DNA of 9,970 nucleotides. Origin: an uncultured Chryseolinea sp. GTDB taxonomy: Bacteria; Bacteroidota; Bacteroidia; Cytophagales; Cyclobacteriaceae. The first letter of the stretch is position 1, and the number at the start of each line of letters is the position of its first letter. The notes under the pieces were generated by a model. The model searched no databases, was not told where the DNA came from, and was given only the letters and a program-made list of their open reading frames with translations. The position numbers and the translations under genes were made by a program. This document shows, piece after piece, positions 1 through 7,097 of this stretch. The stretch spans positions 1 to 9,970 of the forward strand of contig CAMLER010000137.1 in NCBI GenBank assembly GCA_946478915.1, in the 5' to 3' direction.

Positions 1-1
1 T

Positions 2-124
2 GTGAAAAATTTATATCTCGCGGGGGTTGTATGTGGAGGATTAAAAACCAACAAATGGTTTATCGAGAATTCGCGCGTGCATGCTGAAATGATTACGGAA
101 GATCTGAAGAAGAAGCTTTTATAG
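2..124 (+). CDS. C-terminal 40 residues of a YpdA-like FAD/NAD(P) disulfide reductase (5' partial)
   Basis: The reading frame is open from the left window edge to TAG at 122-124, so only the C-terminus of a longer gene is present. The visible peptide contains YLAGVVCGGLKTNKWFIENS followed by RVHAEMI. An (Y/F)(L/I)AG segment near the C-terminus is typical of the FAD-binding end of thioredoxin-reductase-like flavoproteins. The combination with FIENxRxHA resembles the YpdA family of putative bacillithiol disulfide reductases, which use NADPH to reduce oxidised bacillithiol in the cytoplasm. Family assignment is from recall of such C-termini and not from a search. The catalytic and NADPH-binding parts lie outside the window, so another pyridine nucleotide-disulfide oxidoreductase is possible. 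It converges on the fructosamine kinase gene with 69 bases between the two stop codons. Confidence 0.68.
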   Translation: MKNLYLAGVVCGGLKTNKWFIENSRVHAEMITEDLKKKLL

Positions 125-193
125 TTGACCAGGGCAGATGGTAATTTCGCCGGATAGAATATGCTATGATCATTGTGATCGGTGGAAAGTCAA

Positions 194-1075
194 CTATGCA
201 AACTTTCGCAGTATCGCGTCAACGGATCCGATATACGACCCTCCGAACAAATTTACATGTACAAGCAGCGGATAAAGATTATAAATGTCCAATCGCTGAT
301 GGTATTGTTGACCAAGCTTAGAATCTTCTTCGTAAACGCTGTAAAACTCGTCAGCAAAGCCACCGAATAGTTTTGTCATCGCCAGGTCCGCCTCCCGACT
401 CCCGTAATATACGGCCGGGTCAATCAAGCATGGTTCACCTTTTTCATCCGTTATTAAATTTCCGCTCCACAAGTCGCCATGTATCAGCGATGGCTTTTCG
501 TCGGGAAGGAGAGATGGCAACTTCTTGTATAACGACTGAAACTGCTTTATCCAGCTGGATTTCGACAAGCCACTATCCACTGCGAGTTTCAATTGCACAT
601 TTAATCGCTGCTGAATGAAAAATTCGACCCAGGTGGATTGCTGGTTGTTAATTTGTTTTAAGGAGCCAATGTAGTTATCGTGATCCAGACCAAACGAATT
701 ATTCGTGGCGCGGTGAAGACTTGCAAGTCTGATACCAAGGTGTTTCCAATATTTTTCAGACCGTCTCCCCTGGTCAATATATTCGAGCAAAAGAAATTGG
801 TGAGCGTCTTTTTCTCCATAGCCAATTACAGCTGGTATACGAATTGCGTTTTCCCTACCCAATAAATTGAGACCACGACTTTCTGCCTCGAACATGTGCG
901 GGAATAGGCTTACATCATTCCATTTGATGAAGTAAACCCCTTTGGTAGTTGTAAGCTTGCCGCCATTGTTAATGCAACCCCCGCTGGCGAACGAAAATTT
1001 TTGGATGGATGCCGGCTCGATACCAAGCATTTCTTCGATACCGGTCAGTACGTCTGATGGTATTCGTGAAATCAT
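194..1075 (-). CDS. Fructosamine/ketosamine kinase family protein
   Basis: This 293-aa protein belongs to the fructosamine-3-kinase (FN3K-like) family, cytoplasmic enzymes that phosphorylate the sugar of glycated amines so the adduct breaks down (deglycation). Visible features are the N-terminal glycine-rich segment SGGCINNGG (about 31-39), the ATP-site lysine in YFIKWN (Lys51), FEAESRGLNLL (62-72), the catalytic loop HGDLWSGN (199-206) and the metal-binding IDP (Asp219), followed by YYGSREADLAM. All key kinase residues are present and the length is normal for the family. I chose the ATG at 1075, one base after the receptor stop codon. An in-frame TTG at 1093 would add six residues and overlap the receptor. 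The tight spacing implies co-transcription and probably translational coupling with the receptor. The physiological substrate is unknown; bacterial members can act on free or protein-bound ketoamines. Confidence 0.9.
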   Translation of the reverse strand: MISRIPSDVLTGIEEMLGIEPASIQKFSFASGGCINNGGKLTTTKGVYFIKWNDVSLFPHMFEAESRGLNLLGRENAIRIPAVIGYGEKDAHQFLLLEYIDQGRRSEKYWKHLGIRLASLHRATNNSFGLDHDNYIGSLKQINNQQSTWVEFFIQQRLNVQLKLAVDSGLSKSSWIKQFQSLYKKLPSLLPDEKPSLIHGDLWSGNLITDEKGEPCLIDPAVYYGSREADLAMTKLFGGFADEFYSVYEEDSKLGQQYHQRLDIYNLYPLLVHVNLFGGSYIGSVDAILRKFA

Positions 1076-1076
1076 A

Positions 1077-3143
1077 TTAGTTCCCGCGAGCAAACGTAGG
1101 AGTGATCCTTAAACCGATATAGTAATTTCGTGGGGGTGCGGCATTATAGTATCTTCCTCCGATGGCATTTAAATCGTTCCCAAGACTGTAGCGCTTATCC
1201 AGTGCGTTGTCTATGCCTGCAAAGATATCGAAGCGAATGTTCGCCCCTATTGCACTCTTGTATCCCAGCCGTCCGCCCAAAAGAAAATATTCAGAGGCGT
1301 AAACAGAATTAGCATCGTTAAGAGGCAATGCATCGGTATAATTTGCTGTTGCATTCAGGTAAAACCCTCTATACCCAAGATCCATTCCCCACAATGCAAT
1401 GGTGGGTGCAACCCCGGTCAGTCGATTTCCGGAAAAGTCGTTTCCATCATTCTCATAATCTTTAAAGCGATAGTGATTATACGTGTAACTCGTCCACAAA
1501 GAAAGATCGAAAGATTCCGAGTTAAGATTTGGTTGATATGAAATCGTTGCTTCCAGGCCTTGCTGAGACGTCTTTCCGGCGTTGACGAAATATTCGGCGC
1601 CATCCGAAGTGCGTTGTATGACAATTGTTTCATCCAATCTGAAATCATATGCTGTTACATCGTAACGCAATTGGCCGTTGGCGAGCTTGCCACGAAAGCC
1701 GACTTCATAGTTCAGGCCGCGCTCGGAATTCAGACTGTTGTTATATGTTCCTGCAGATGGCCTTACCTCCGCCAGGGAGGGAGGTGAAAAGCCCTGGCTG
1801 ACACTAGCATAAACGGATACCGAGTTGAACTTCTTCAACAATGCAAGGCGTGGCGATACCACCGGATCAAACGTCCGGGTTTGTTGTATTACAGGTTGTG
1901 GTTCTAATGTCGTGAACTTGTATTTGAGAAAATTTGCGCTTGCCCCAACCGTTAGGAAGAAATCTGAACCGAGATTTAATTCGGCCTGACCAAAAAACAG
2001 AAACAGACGCGATTTTAGTTTATCATCCGTTTGAACTGTATCAATCACTCCATAACTATTGCCGTAAACTGTTATTGGAGAATTAAAATATTGGTATTCA
2101 CCTCCGAAAGTGATCTTGCCTTTCAATTGCTTTTCAAACACGTATTCCGTCTGGGTTCGCAGTCCAAAGTTTTGCTCATCCCGGATTTCCCAATTGCGAA
2201 TAGTCGGATTTTCAAAATCGCTCAATGAACCATAAATACCCGTTTGAGTCGACCAGGAATCATTCCATTGATAATCGTCCGAGAACCCAAGATATCCCGT
2301 TTTATTTGTTACCGCCGCTTGTTGCTCAACAGCTCCTCTGGTTGCCGGTGAAGGTGGTCTGGCTTGTACAGGATTGGCATCATACTGAGCTTTGTTCAGT
2401 CCGCCTGGAGTTTCATAAAACAAGTCTGTGTAAAGAATGGTAGCAGAAAGCTTATGCCGTGAATTCAAAACAAAGTTCATATCGGCATGTAGTGCATCGC
2501 GCTCCATGCCGGTTTGTTCCCGGTATCCAGATGAGCTTTGGCGTGCATAACCGATCTTGAAGTGTGATTTCGATTGATGAATTTCGCCTGACAGGTTGAA
2601 CCGTCTAAGATTGTAAGACCCCACAATTAAGGCGGCATCCAGCTTTGTTTCGCGGGATACGGGACTTTGCAGTAACAGAACGCCGCCCGTTCCTGCACCA
2701 TACAGGCTGCCTCCCGGGCCCTTGATGATTTCCATGCCACCTAAGGAGCTGAAATCCAGCAAGTTTAAATAGGTGTTTCCGCCTCCATCGGTAAACGGCA
2801 AATTGTTCCAGTAAACTTTTACATTTCTGACACCAAAAGGTGACCGGAGCAGGCTGCCGCGGATCGAGAAACGATAGCTTCCAGGGGATCTTTCCTCCAT
2901 ACGAACACCGGGAATTGTATTGGCAGCTGGAAGAATGGAAGTATTGCTGAACCTTTCAAATTCTTTCTCAGACACAACCGCAACCGCCGCAGGAACTTCG
3001 GAAGCCGGCCTTTTATAGGCATAGGCCTGAATCACTACTTCATTAAGGATTTTCGCCGTGTCAGCACCATTATTGTTTCCATCTTGCCCGAAAACACACG
3101 TTGTAATGGCTGTTGATAGCAAAAGGGTAAAAAATTTCGTCAT
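1077..3143 (-). CDS. TonB-dependent outer-membrane receptor
   Basis: The 688-aa protein begins with a Sec signal peptide (hydrophobic FFTLLLSTAITTCVFGQ, probable cleavage after Gln20). It then has NEVVIQAY (34-41), in the usual place of the TonB box, and a plug domain at about 45-162 with VPAAVAVV, NTIPGVRMEERS, FSIRG and GGMEIIKGPGGSLYGAGTGG. The rest reads as a 22-strand-type barrel rich in alternating aromatic residues, including a conserved SVYASVSQGFSPPSLAEVRP segment. It imports a bulky ligand such as an iron chelate across the outer membrane using TonB/ExbBD energy. It lacks the N-terminal carboxypeptidase-like domain of SusC proteins and has no SusD neighbour, so it looks like a FecA/siderophore-type receptor rather than a glycan SusC. 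The last strand ends NYYIGLRITPTF plus a short ARGN tail, so the terminal residue is not the usual aromatic. The ligand cannot be read from sequence. Confidence 0.93.
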   Translation of the reverse strand: MTKFFTLLLSTAITTCVFGQDGNNNGADTAKILNEVVIQAYAYKRPASEVPAAVAVVSEKEFERFSNTSILPAANTIPGVRMEERSPGSYRFSIRGSLLRSPFGVRNVKVYWNNLPFTDGGGNTYLNLLDFSSLGGMEIIKGPGGSLYGAGTGGVLLLQSPVSRETKLDAALIVGSYNLRRFNLSGEIHQSKSHFKIGYARQSSSGYREQTGMERDALHADMNFVLNSRHKLSATILYTDLFYETPGGLNKAQYDANPVQARPPSPATRGAVEQQAAVTNKTGYLGFSDDYQWNDSWSTQTGIYGSLSDFENPTIRNWEIRDEQNFGLRTQTEYVFEKQLKGKITFGGEYQYFNSPITVYGNSYGVIDTVQTDDKLKSRLFLFFGQAELNLGSDFFLTVGASANFLKYKFTTLEPQPVIQQTRTFDPVVSPRLALLKKFNSVSVYASVSQGFSPPSLAEVRPSAGTYNNSLNSERGLNYEVGFRGKLANGQLRYDVTAYDFRLDETIVIQRTSDGAEYFVNAGKTSQQGLEATISYQPNLNSESFDLSLWTSYTYNHYRFKDYENDGNDFSGNRLTGVAPTIALWGMDLGYRGFYLNATANYTDALPLNDANSVYASEYFLLGGRLGYKSAIGANIRFDIFAGIDNALDKRYSLGNDLNAIGGRYYNAAPPRNYYIGLRITPTFARGN

Positions 3144-3367
3144 AATTTAAAGCGTGGGCATAAGTATGAAAATTAATCCAATTTCATACAGGGTATTAAC
3201 AGGGGAGGTCATAAAATTATTTGCCAAAATGGCCTCAGCATCAAATATTTCAAGGATTACCGGGAAAATTTCGCCATCTTGCGGCGCCGAACTAAACCGT
3301 ACAATTTCTGGTTTAGCTGATGTGGCCAACAGAATTGGGCCTCAAATCTTTAAAACAAACTACAATC

Positions 3368-3589
3368 ATGGGAAGACCTCCAGTATTACCGAAGAAAAAG
3401 AAAGATGGATTTTACCTGGAATTACGCAACAAAGGCGCAAAATCAGGCATTATTGTTATCCGTGACACGAAAGAAGCAATGATGCAAGCGGCCAGACAAT
3501 ACGAAAATACCAAAGATGTTATCATTTTGGGTGAGCATAAAAATGGCAAAAAAGTAGACGAGGCTCGTAGTAAGAAGGCTGTAGCCTAA
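3368..3589 (+). CDS. 73-aa basic protein of unknown function, conserved-looking
   Basis: The protein starts MGRPPVLPKKKKDGFYLELR and continues with a GAKSGIIVIRD strand, a KEAMMQAARQYENTKD helix and a VIILGEHKNGKK strand. It is rich in lysine and arginine and has no signal peptide or membrane span, so it should be cytoplasmic. The ATG at 3368 was chosen over an upstream in-frame ATG at 3320 because the 16 extra residues look non-coding and MGRPP is a typical small-protein beginning. I recall similar short proteins in other Bacteroidota but no function. The alternating strand-helix-strand layout could suit nucleic-acid or ribosome binding, which is inference only. Its TAA stop shares bases with the ispH stop codon on the other strand. 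Confidence 0.72.
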   Translation: MGRPPVLPKKKKDGFYLELRNKGAKSGIIVIRDTKEAMMQAARQYENTKDVIILGEHKNGKKVDEARSKKAVA

Positions 3590-4812
3590 TTTTTCTCGAA
3601 TTCCGTTAATAAATCCTCCACGGTCTTAGGATTGTCGAAGAAGGAACGAACTTTAAGGAGCACCCTGTCGACCAGGGTATCAGGACATGAAGCTCCACTG
3701 GTGAGAACAATCTTTACGACCTCCCGTTCAGGAATGTAATTCATTGTGATTATCTTCTTTTTTTCGTGATAATTGAAATGATGAATTTCGTTCCTGGACT
3801 TTATTTCGTTATCTGAATTGATAAAATAGGTTGGGAACTTTCGTTCGCATAATTCAACGATATGCGAGGTATTGGAGCTGTTATAGCCGCCTACCACCAA
3901 TGCCAGATCAGCATTTGTCTTCAATAGCTCATAGGTAGCGTCCTGGTTATCGTTGGTTGCGTAACACAAGGTATCGCGCGTATCTGCAAAATGTTTCGCA
4001 ATGTTATCTGTACCGTATTTATTGATCATAACACCCCGAAGGTAGTCGGCAATAGCCTGCGTCTCTGTTGCAAGCATCGTGGTCTGGTTCACTACACCAA
4101 CTCTTAGAAGATCGCGGTCCGGATCAAAACCTGTCGTATACTTTCCTTCAAAAACCTGAAGTAGCTCTGACTTTGTTTTCTTGCCCATAATAAAATCGCC
4201 TAAGTACATTGCGTCGTCCATATCGCGCAGCACAAGGGAGGGCCCACGCTGCGCACTATGCGAAAATGTTGCCCTGGTCTCTTCATGATTGGGCTTGCCG
4301 TGAATTAGGATCGTATAATTTTCGAGGCTAAGTTTTTCGGAACGGTTCCAAACCTTTTCGACAAAGGGACAGGTGGTATTGTATTTTTGTACTTCCAGAC
4401 CTTTATCCAACAAAATTTGTTCGATTTCAACGGTGGTGCCGAACGCAGGAATGATAACAATGTCTTCGGGATGTAAATCTGACCATGGAATATATTGTCG
4501 GCCGTCTGTATCCATGATGAAACGAATACCTCTTCCCAGCAGATCGTTATTTACTTCCTGATTATGTATCATCTGACTAAGTAAAAAAACCCGCCGATCC
4601 GGATTTTCTTCCAAAGCCTTATAGCTTATTTCGATTGCATTTTCAACGCCATAGCAAAATCCAAAATGACGTGCGATGTAAAAACGGACGGGTCCAAAGT
4701 CCAACTCAGTGGGACTAAAATCCTGCTTGCGCAAGTCCTTCGACCGTCTGTAGTCTTTGATCTTTCCAGTCAGCGACGACCGGTAATAGGCTGGGATTTC
4801 AAATTTTTTGAT
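3586..4812 (-). CDS. ispH: 4-hydroxy-3-methylbut-2-enyl diphosphate reductase (IspH/LytB), start codon unusual
   Basis: IspH is the last enzyme of the MEP pathway. It reduces HMBPP to IPP and DMAPP with a [4Fe-4S] cluster in the cytoplasm. Numbered from the upstream start (408 aa), the three cluster cysteines are Cys53 in HFGFCYGVENA, Cys148 in NTTCPFVEKVW and Cys283 in LCYATNDNQ. The active-site segments IHNQEV, HGKPNHEET, VNQTTML, VVGGYNSSNTSH and TSGASCPDTLVDRVLL are also present. A conventional start search would give TTG at 4734 (382 aa). The in-frame codons upstream encode KKFEIPAYYRSSLTGKIKDY, which matches my recollection of the conserved N-terminus of long Bacteroidota IspH. The codon in the expected ATG position, 4812-4810, is ATC, and an in-frame TAA lies at 4824-4822. 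The start is therefore ATC at 4812, a later CTG at 4773, or TTG at 4734. The enzyme assignment is certain and the start is not. Confidence 0.95.
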   Translation of the reverse strand: MKKFEIPAYYRSSLTGKIKDYRRSKDLRKQDFSPTELDFGPVRFYIARHFGFCYGVENAIEISYKALEENPDRRVFLLSQMIHNQEVNNDLLGRGIRFIMDTDGRQYIPWSDLHPEDIVIIPAFGTTVEIEQILLDKGLEVQKYNTTCPFVEKVWNRSEKLSLENYTILIHGKPNHEETRATFSHSAQRGPSLVLRDMDDAMYLGDFIMGKKTKSELLQVFEGKYTTGFDPDRDLLRVGVVNQTTMLATETQAIADYLRGVMINKYGTDNIAKHFADTRDTLCYATNDNQDATYELLKTNADLALVVGGYNSSNTSHIVELCERKFPTYFINSDNEIKSRNEIHHFNYHEKKKIITMNYIPEREVVKIVLTSGASCPDTLVDRVLLKVRSFFDNPKTVEDLLTEFEKN

Positions 4813-4836
4813 AACAGTATTTTATCTGGCTAACTG

Positions 4837-4844
4837 CAAATTTA
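4837..4844 (-). promoter_or_regulatory. Candidate Bacteroidota -7 promoter element for ispH
   Basis: On the minus strand this reads TAAATTTG, an exact match to the TAnnTTTG -7 element of the Bacteroidota primary sigma factor. Transcription would begin near 4830, leaving a leader of about 20 bases before the ATC at 4812. No convincing -33 TTG is seen about 20 bases upstream, where the hairpin at 4863-4897 lies. An 8-base degenerate match can occur by chance, but its position between a terminator-like hairpin and ispH fits. Confidence 0.45.
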
Positions 4845-4862
4845 GCATATCTATGGAAGGAA

Positions 4863-4897
4863 ATTAAGGTTATCCTGAATTCCAGGATAACCTTAAT
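4863..4897 (-). terminator. Perfect 15-bp hairpin after the degP-small-protein unit
   Basis: The left arm attaaggttatcctg (4863-4877) and right arm caggataaccttaat (4883-4897) are perfectly complementary around a 5-base loop, aattc. The hairpin begins four bases after the TAA stop of the 57-aa gene on the minus strand. The following minus-strand bases TTTCCTTCC are only a poor U-tract, so it may be a weak intrinsic terminator or an mRNA 3'-end stabiliser. It also separates the upstream unit from ispH. Confidence 0.6.
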
Positions 4898-4901
4898 GTT
4901 A

Positions 4902-5075
4902 TTAGGCCGCTCTGGAGAGCTTGTCCTCTTTAATCTTATTGGTTCGAATCTCCTTTGCTTCCATATCGAACCATTTGACTTCGACAAAATTGTTTTTGAT
5001 GTACTTTAACACTTCCATCACCTTTCCATCAATCTTGCTGCGAACACGTTCGCCCTTTCTAAATAGTCTCCTCAT
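4902..5075 (-). CDS. 57-aa DUF2158/YodC-like small protein
   Basis: The protein begins MRRLFRKGERVRSKIDGKVM and continues with VEVKWFDMEAKEI. The pattern of a positively charged FxKGExVRSK, a glycine turn, a strand and a (V/C)xWFD segment resembles the small SH3/KOW-like barrel of DUF2158/YodC proteins, whose role is unknown. It is highly charged with no signal peptide, so it should be cytoplasmic. The ATG at 5075 was chosen because an in-frame extension to 5135 would overlap the protease gene and add non-conserved-looking residues. It starts 16 bases after the degP stop, indicating co-transcription, and ends in two consecutive TAA codons just before a strong hairpin. The family link is based on pattern recall and is moderate. 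Confidence 0.68.
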   Translation of the reverse strand: MRRLFRKGERVRSKIDGKVMEVLKYIKNNFVEVKWFDMEAKEIRTNKIKEDKLSRAA

Positions 5076-5091
5076 AAATTCTATAGTGCAT

Positions 5092-6573
5092 TTACATTCT
5101 AAACGCGTAGTTGAATTCTCGTGGGAAATCTTCATAAGTACCCGAGAGAATTACCATTTCGCCTTCTTTCTTCTTTTCCAATATATTGTTCACTTCTTTA
5201 ACAGACTTTACCGCCACGTCATTTATCTTGGTGATGATAAAACCTTCGCGGATGTCCGTATATTTTGACAATCGTCCATTGCCAAGTTCTTTAACACGCA
5301 CGCCGTTCTTCAGTTCTAATCTGCTCAAAACTTTTGAGTCTACTTCTTCTAGAACGAGTCCCAGATTAGCTACCGCGTTGCGTACTTCCGGTTTTATAGG
5401 ACCTGTCTTACCGTCGCGGCTTTTCAACTCTACTGGAATTACCAGTTCCTTACCTTTTCGGTTAACGAGCATGTTGACCTTATCGCCTGGGCGATGACGG
5501 CCAATGTATTCGATGAGCCCCGCGCTGGTCCTGATAGGAGTTTCGTCGATCTTGATGACCACATCCCCCTCTTTTATACCAGCATCTTTTGCTGAACTGT
5601 TTGAAGCAAATCCGGAAATATAAGCGCCTTCACTTACCTCCAGATTGTATTCCTTTGCCAACTGGCTATTTACACTTCCTATAGTTACGCCCAGCCAACC
5701 GCGTTGCACCACGCCGTATTTTACAATATCTTCAACAACCTTGCTGACGATATTCGAAGGTACAGCAAAACCATATCCTGAATAGGCACCCGTCGGACTT
5801 GCAATCGCTGTGTTTATTCCAAGCAATCCGCCGTTCAATTCCACCAGAGCTCCACCGCTGTTGCCAGGGTTAATGGCTGCATCCGTCTGGATAAAGCTCT
5901 CGATAGCGGTGTTACCATTCTCAGTATTCCTGTTTAAAATGTTGATGTTCCTGCCTTTTGCGCTGATGATACCTGCAGTGACTGTTGAATTCAGGTTGAA
6001 AGGATTTCCGACAGCGAGTACCCATTCGCCAATCTTAGCTTTATCTGAATCAACAAAAGATAAATAGGGAAGACCTTTTTGTTCAATTTTGATTACTGCG
6101 ATATCAGTGTCGGGATCAATTCCAATAACGTCTGCCTTGTAATTTCTGTTATCGTATAACATAACCTCCACTACATCGGCATCTTGAACAACGTGATTGT
6201 TGGTGACAATATAGCCATCCGAATTTATGATCACACCCGAACCTGAACTTTGGCTAGGTCCCTGTGGTCCCCGAGGTCCAAAGAAATCTCTGAACGGATC
6301 CATATACTGTGTACTCTCCTGGCGTTGTTGCGCCTGCTGGGTGGAACGAATGTGTACAACTGCGGGCATCACTTTTTCGGCTGCAGTTGTAAAATCGAGG
6401 GGCACAACATCCCCGTTTTCATCCACCTTATATGCCACTTTAGAAGCCGGTACTCCAGTCAAATGTTCGACCGTGGCCGGCTCATCCTTTTCTTTGTCAA
6501 TCCATTGGTAGGTTGCAATGGTACTCGCACTTCCGAGCACCGCCGCGAGAAAAAATGTTGCAAATCTTTTCAT
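5092..6573 (-). CDS. degP: DegP/HtrA-type periplasmic serine protease, two PDZ domains
   Basis: This 493-aa envelope protease/chaperone degrades or refolds misfolded periplasmic and outer-membrane proteins. A single N-terminal hydrophobic segment (FATFFLAAVLGSASTIA, about 4-20) acts as a signal peptide or membrane anchor. A Gln/Pro/Gly-rich loop with FRDFFGPRGPQGPSQ lies at about 94-108. The trypsin-like domain carries the triad His127 (IVTNNHVV), Asp157 (DPDTDIAVIKI) and Ser239 (NPGNSGGAL). PDZ1 spans about 290-383 (RGWLGVTIG) and a more divergent PDZ2 about 400-485 (REGFIITKINDVAVKS). Domain order and length fit DegP/DegQ; which of the two orthologues it is cannot be decided here. The ATG at 6573 gives a normal signal peptide, whereas the in-frame TTG at 6621 adds 16 residues in front of it and was rejected. 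No sigmaE-type or heat-shock promoter was recognised. It is the first gene of a leftward pair with the 57-aa protein. Confidence 0.93.
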   Translation of the reverse strand: MKRFATFFLAAVLGSASTIATYQWIDKEKDEPATVEHLTGVPASKVAYKVDENGDVVPLDFTTAAEKVMPAVVHIRSTQQAQQRQESTQYMDPFRDFFGPRGPQGPSQSSGSGVIINSDGYIVTNNHVVQDADVVEVMLYDNRNYKADVIGIDPDTDIAVIKIEQKGLPYLSFVDSDKAKIGEWVLAVGNPFNLNSTVTAGIISAKGRNINILNRNTENGNTAIESFIQTDAAINPGNSGGALVELNGGLLGINTAIASPTGAYSGYGFAVPSNIVSKVVEDIVKYGVVQRGWLGVTIGSVNSQLAKEYNLEVSEGAYISGFASNSSAKDAGIKEGDVVIKIDETPIRTSAGLIEYIGRHRPGDKVNMLVNRKGKELVIPVELKSRDGKTGPIKPEVRNAVANLGLVLEEVDSKVLSRLELKNGVRVKELGNGRLSKYTDIREGFIITKINDVAVKSVKEVNNILEKKKEGEMVILSGTYEDFPREFNYAFRM

Positions 6574-6901
6574 ACGTAATTGAAATTTGTTAAACAGATT
6601 CGGTAAAAACTCAGACAGCAAAAACCGCGCAGATCACCTTTTGAAAGAAATTTTGTCAGAGTCCGCCTCGTCACTTGTCTTTTTTTTCTTAAACTATTCT
6701 AACTACGAAAACTTTCGGATTTAGGTTCATTTTAAATATATCATATGTAAAAAAACGATTTAGCCGGTTCTTTTGGCAACCGTTTTACAGGGCTTATGGT
6801 AACCCTTTCTTCGGTATTTTGCTTCTCCAACCATCATTTTTGGCCAGTCTGGATACAACCTTATTGAGGTCTGAAAAGTATACTATTGGTACTCTTTGTA
6901 G
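6574..6901. other. 328-base divergent intergenic region with AT-rich and hairpin-forming segments
   Basis: This gap lies between the starts of degP (leftward) and the 47-aa gene (rightward) and must hold promoters for both. I found no exact TAnnTTTG on either strand; near matches such as GAAAAGTA at 6873-6880 (minus TACTTTTC) are not convincing. It contains a run of eight T near 6681-6688, a small perfect palindrome cgaaaactttcg (cgaaa/tttcg), and two adjacent hairpins at 6752-6804 listed separately. No open frame longer than a few dozen codons looks coding. Confidence 0.5.
6752..6804 (-). terminator. Two tandem hairpins followed by a T-run on the minus strand (terminator- or leader-like)
   Basis: Read on the minus strand, GGGTTA-cca-TAA-g-CCC (6804-6789) is followed by AAAACG...GCC-loop-GGC...CGTTTT (6786-6752), and then a stretch of T residues running to about 6749. 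An alternative inner pairing is CGGTT/AACCG (6782-6778 with 6769-6765). A hairpin followed directly by T residues resembles an intrinsic terminator, yet it lies about 180 bases upstream of degP with no gene before it on that strand. It could be an attenuator in the degP leader, the end of a small RNA, or chance in AT-rich DNA. Confidence 0.3.
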
Positions 6902-7045
6902 ATGGGGGAAAATTATTCATCTGATCCTGGACCTGACAATGATCCTGCGAGGCGAACGCTACGCAGATTGCAACTACTATTAATTGTTTGGATCCTGCTT
7001 TTTATCGGAAGTATTATTTGGTTTTCTCTCTCTCGTCACGCATAA
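6902..7045 (+). CDS. 47-aa single-span small membrane protein, unknown function
   Basis: The frame runs from ATG at 6902 to TAA at 7043-7045. The N-terminal half is hydrophilic (MGENYSSDPGPDNDPARRTL) and ends in an arginine cluster (RRTLRR, 17-22). It is followed by one hydrophobic helix, LQLLLIVWILLFIGSIIWF (about 23-41), and the short tail SLSRHA. By the positive-inside rule the N-terminus should be cytoplasmic. No lipobox or cleavage site is seen, so it is an inner-membrane protein. It lies 52 bases upstream of the rRNA methyltransferase in the same direction and may share its transcript. I do not recognise the family. The coding call rests on the clean charge-then-helix architecture. Confidence 0.6.
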   Translation: MGENYSSDPGPDNDPARRTLRRLQLLLIVWILLFIGSIIWFSLSRHA

Positions 7046-7097
7046 TCCAGAAGCACCATCCGTTTTTTAATACTTTTACCTGTTGAATATAGTCTAC

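Noticed and set aside
125..193. Terminator between the YpdA-like and kinase genes
   Set aside because: Only a 5-bp stem (gatca-ttg-tgatc, 168-180) and a 5-bp outer pairing ttgac/gtcaa are present, with no T-run, which is too weak to call.
3154..3465. 103-codon plus-strand frame before the 73-aa gene
   Set aside because: It overlaps the better 73-aa frame in another phase, has no recognisable domain pattern, and most of it lies in the receptor upstream region.
6574..6621. Extended degP start at TTG 6621
   Set aside because: It would place 16 residues in front of a standard signal peptide, and the ATG at 6573 is the natural start.
7071..7078. TACTTTTA as a promoter for rlmI
   Set aside because: It differs from TAnnTTTG at the last base and has no -33 partner, so it is indistinguishable from AT-rich background.
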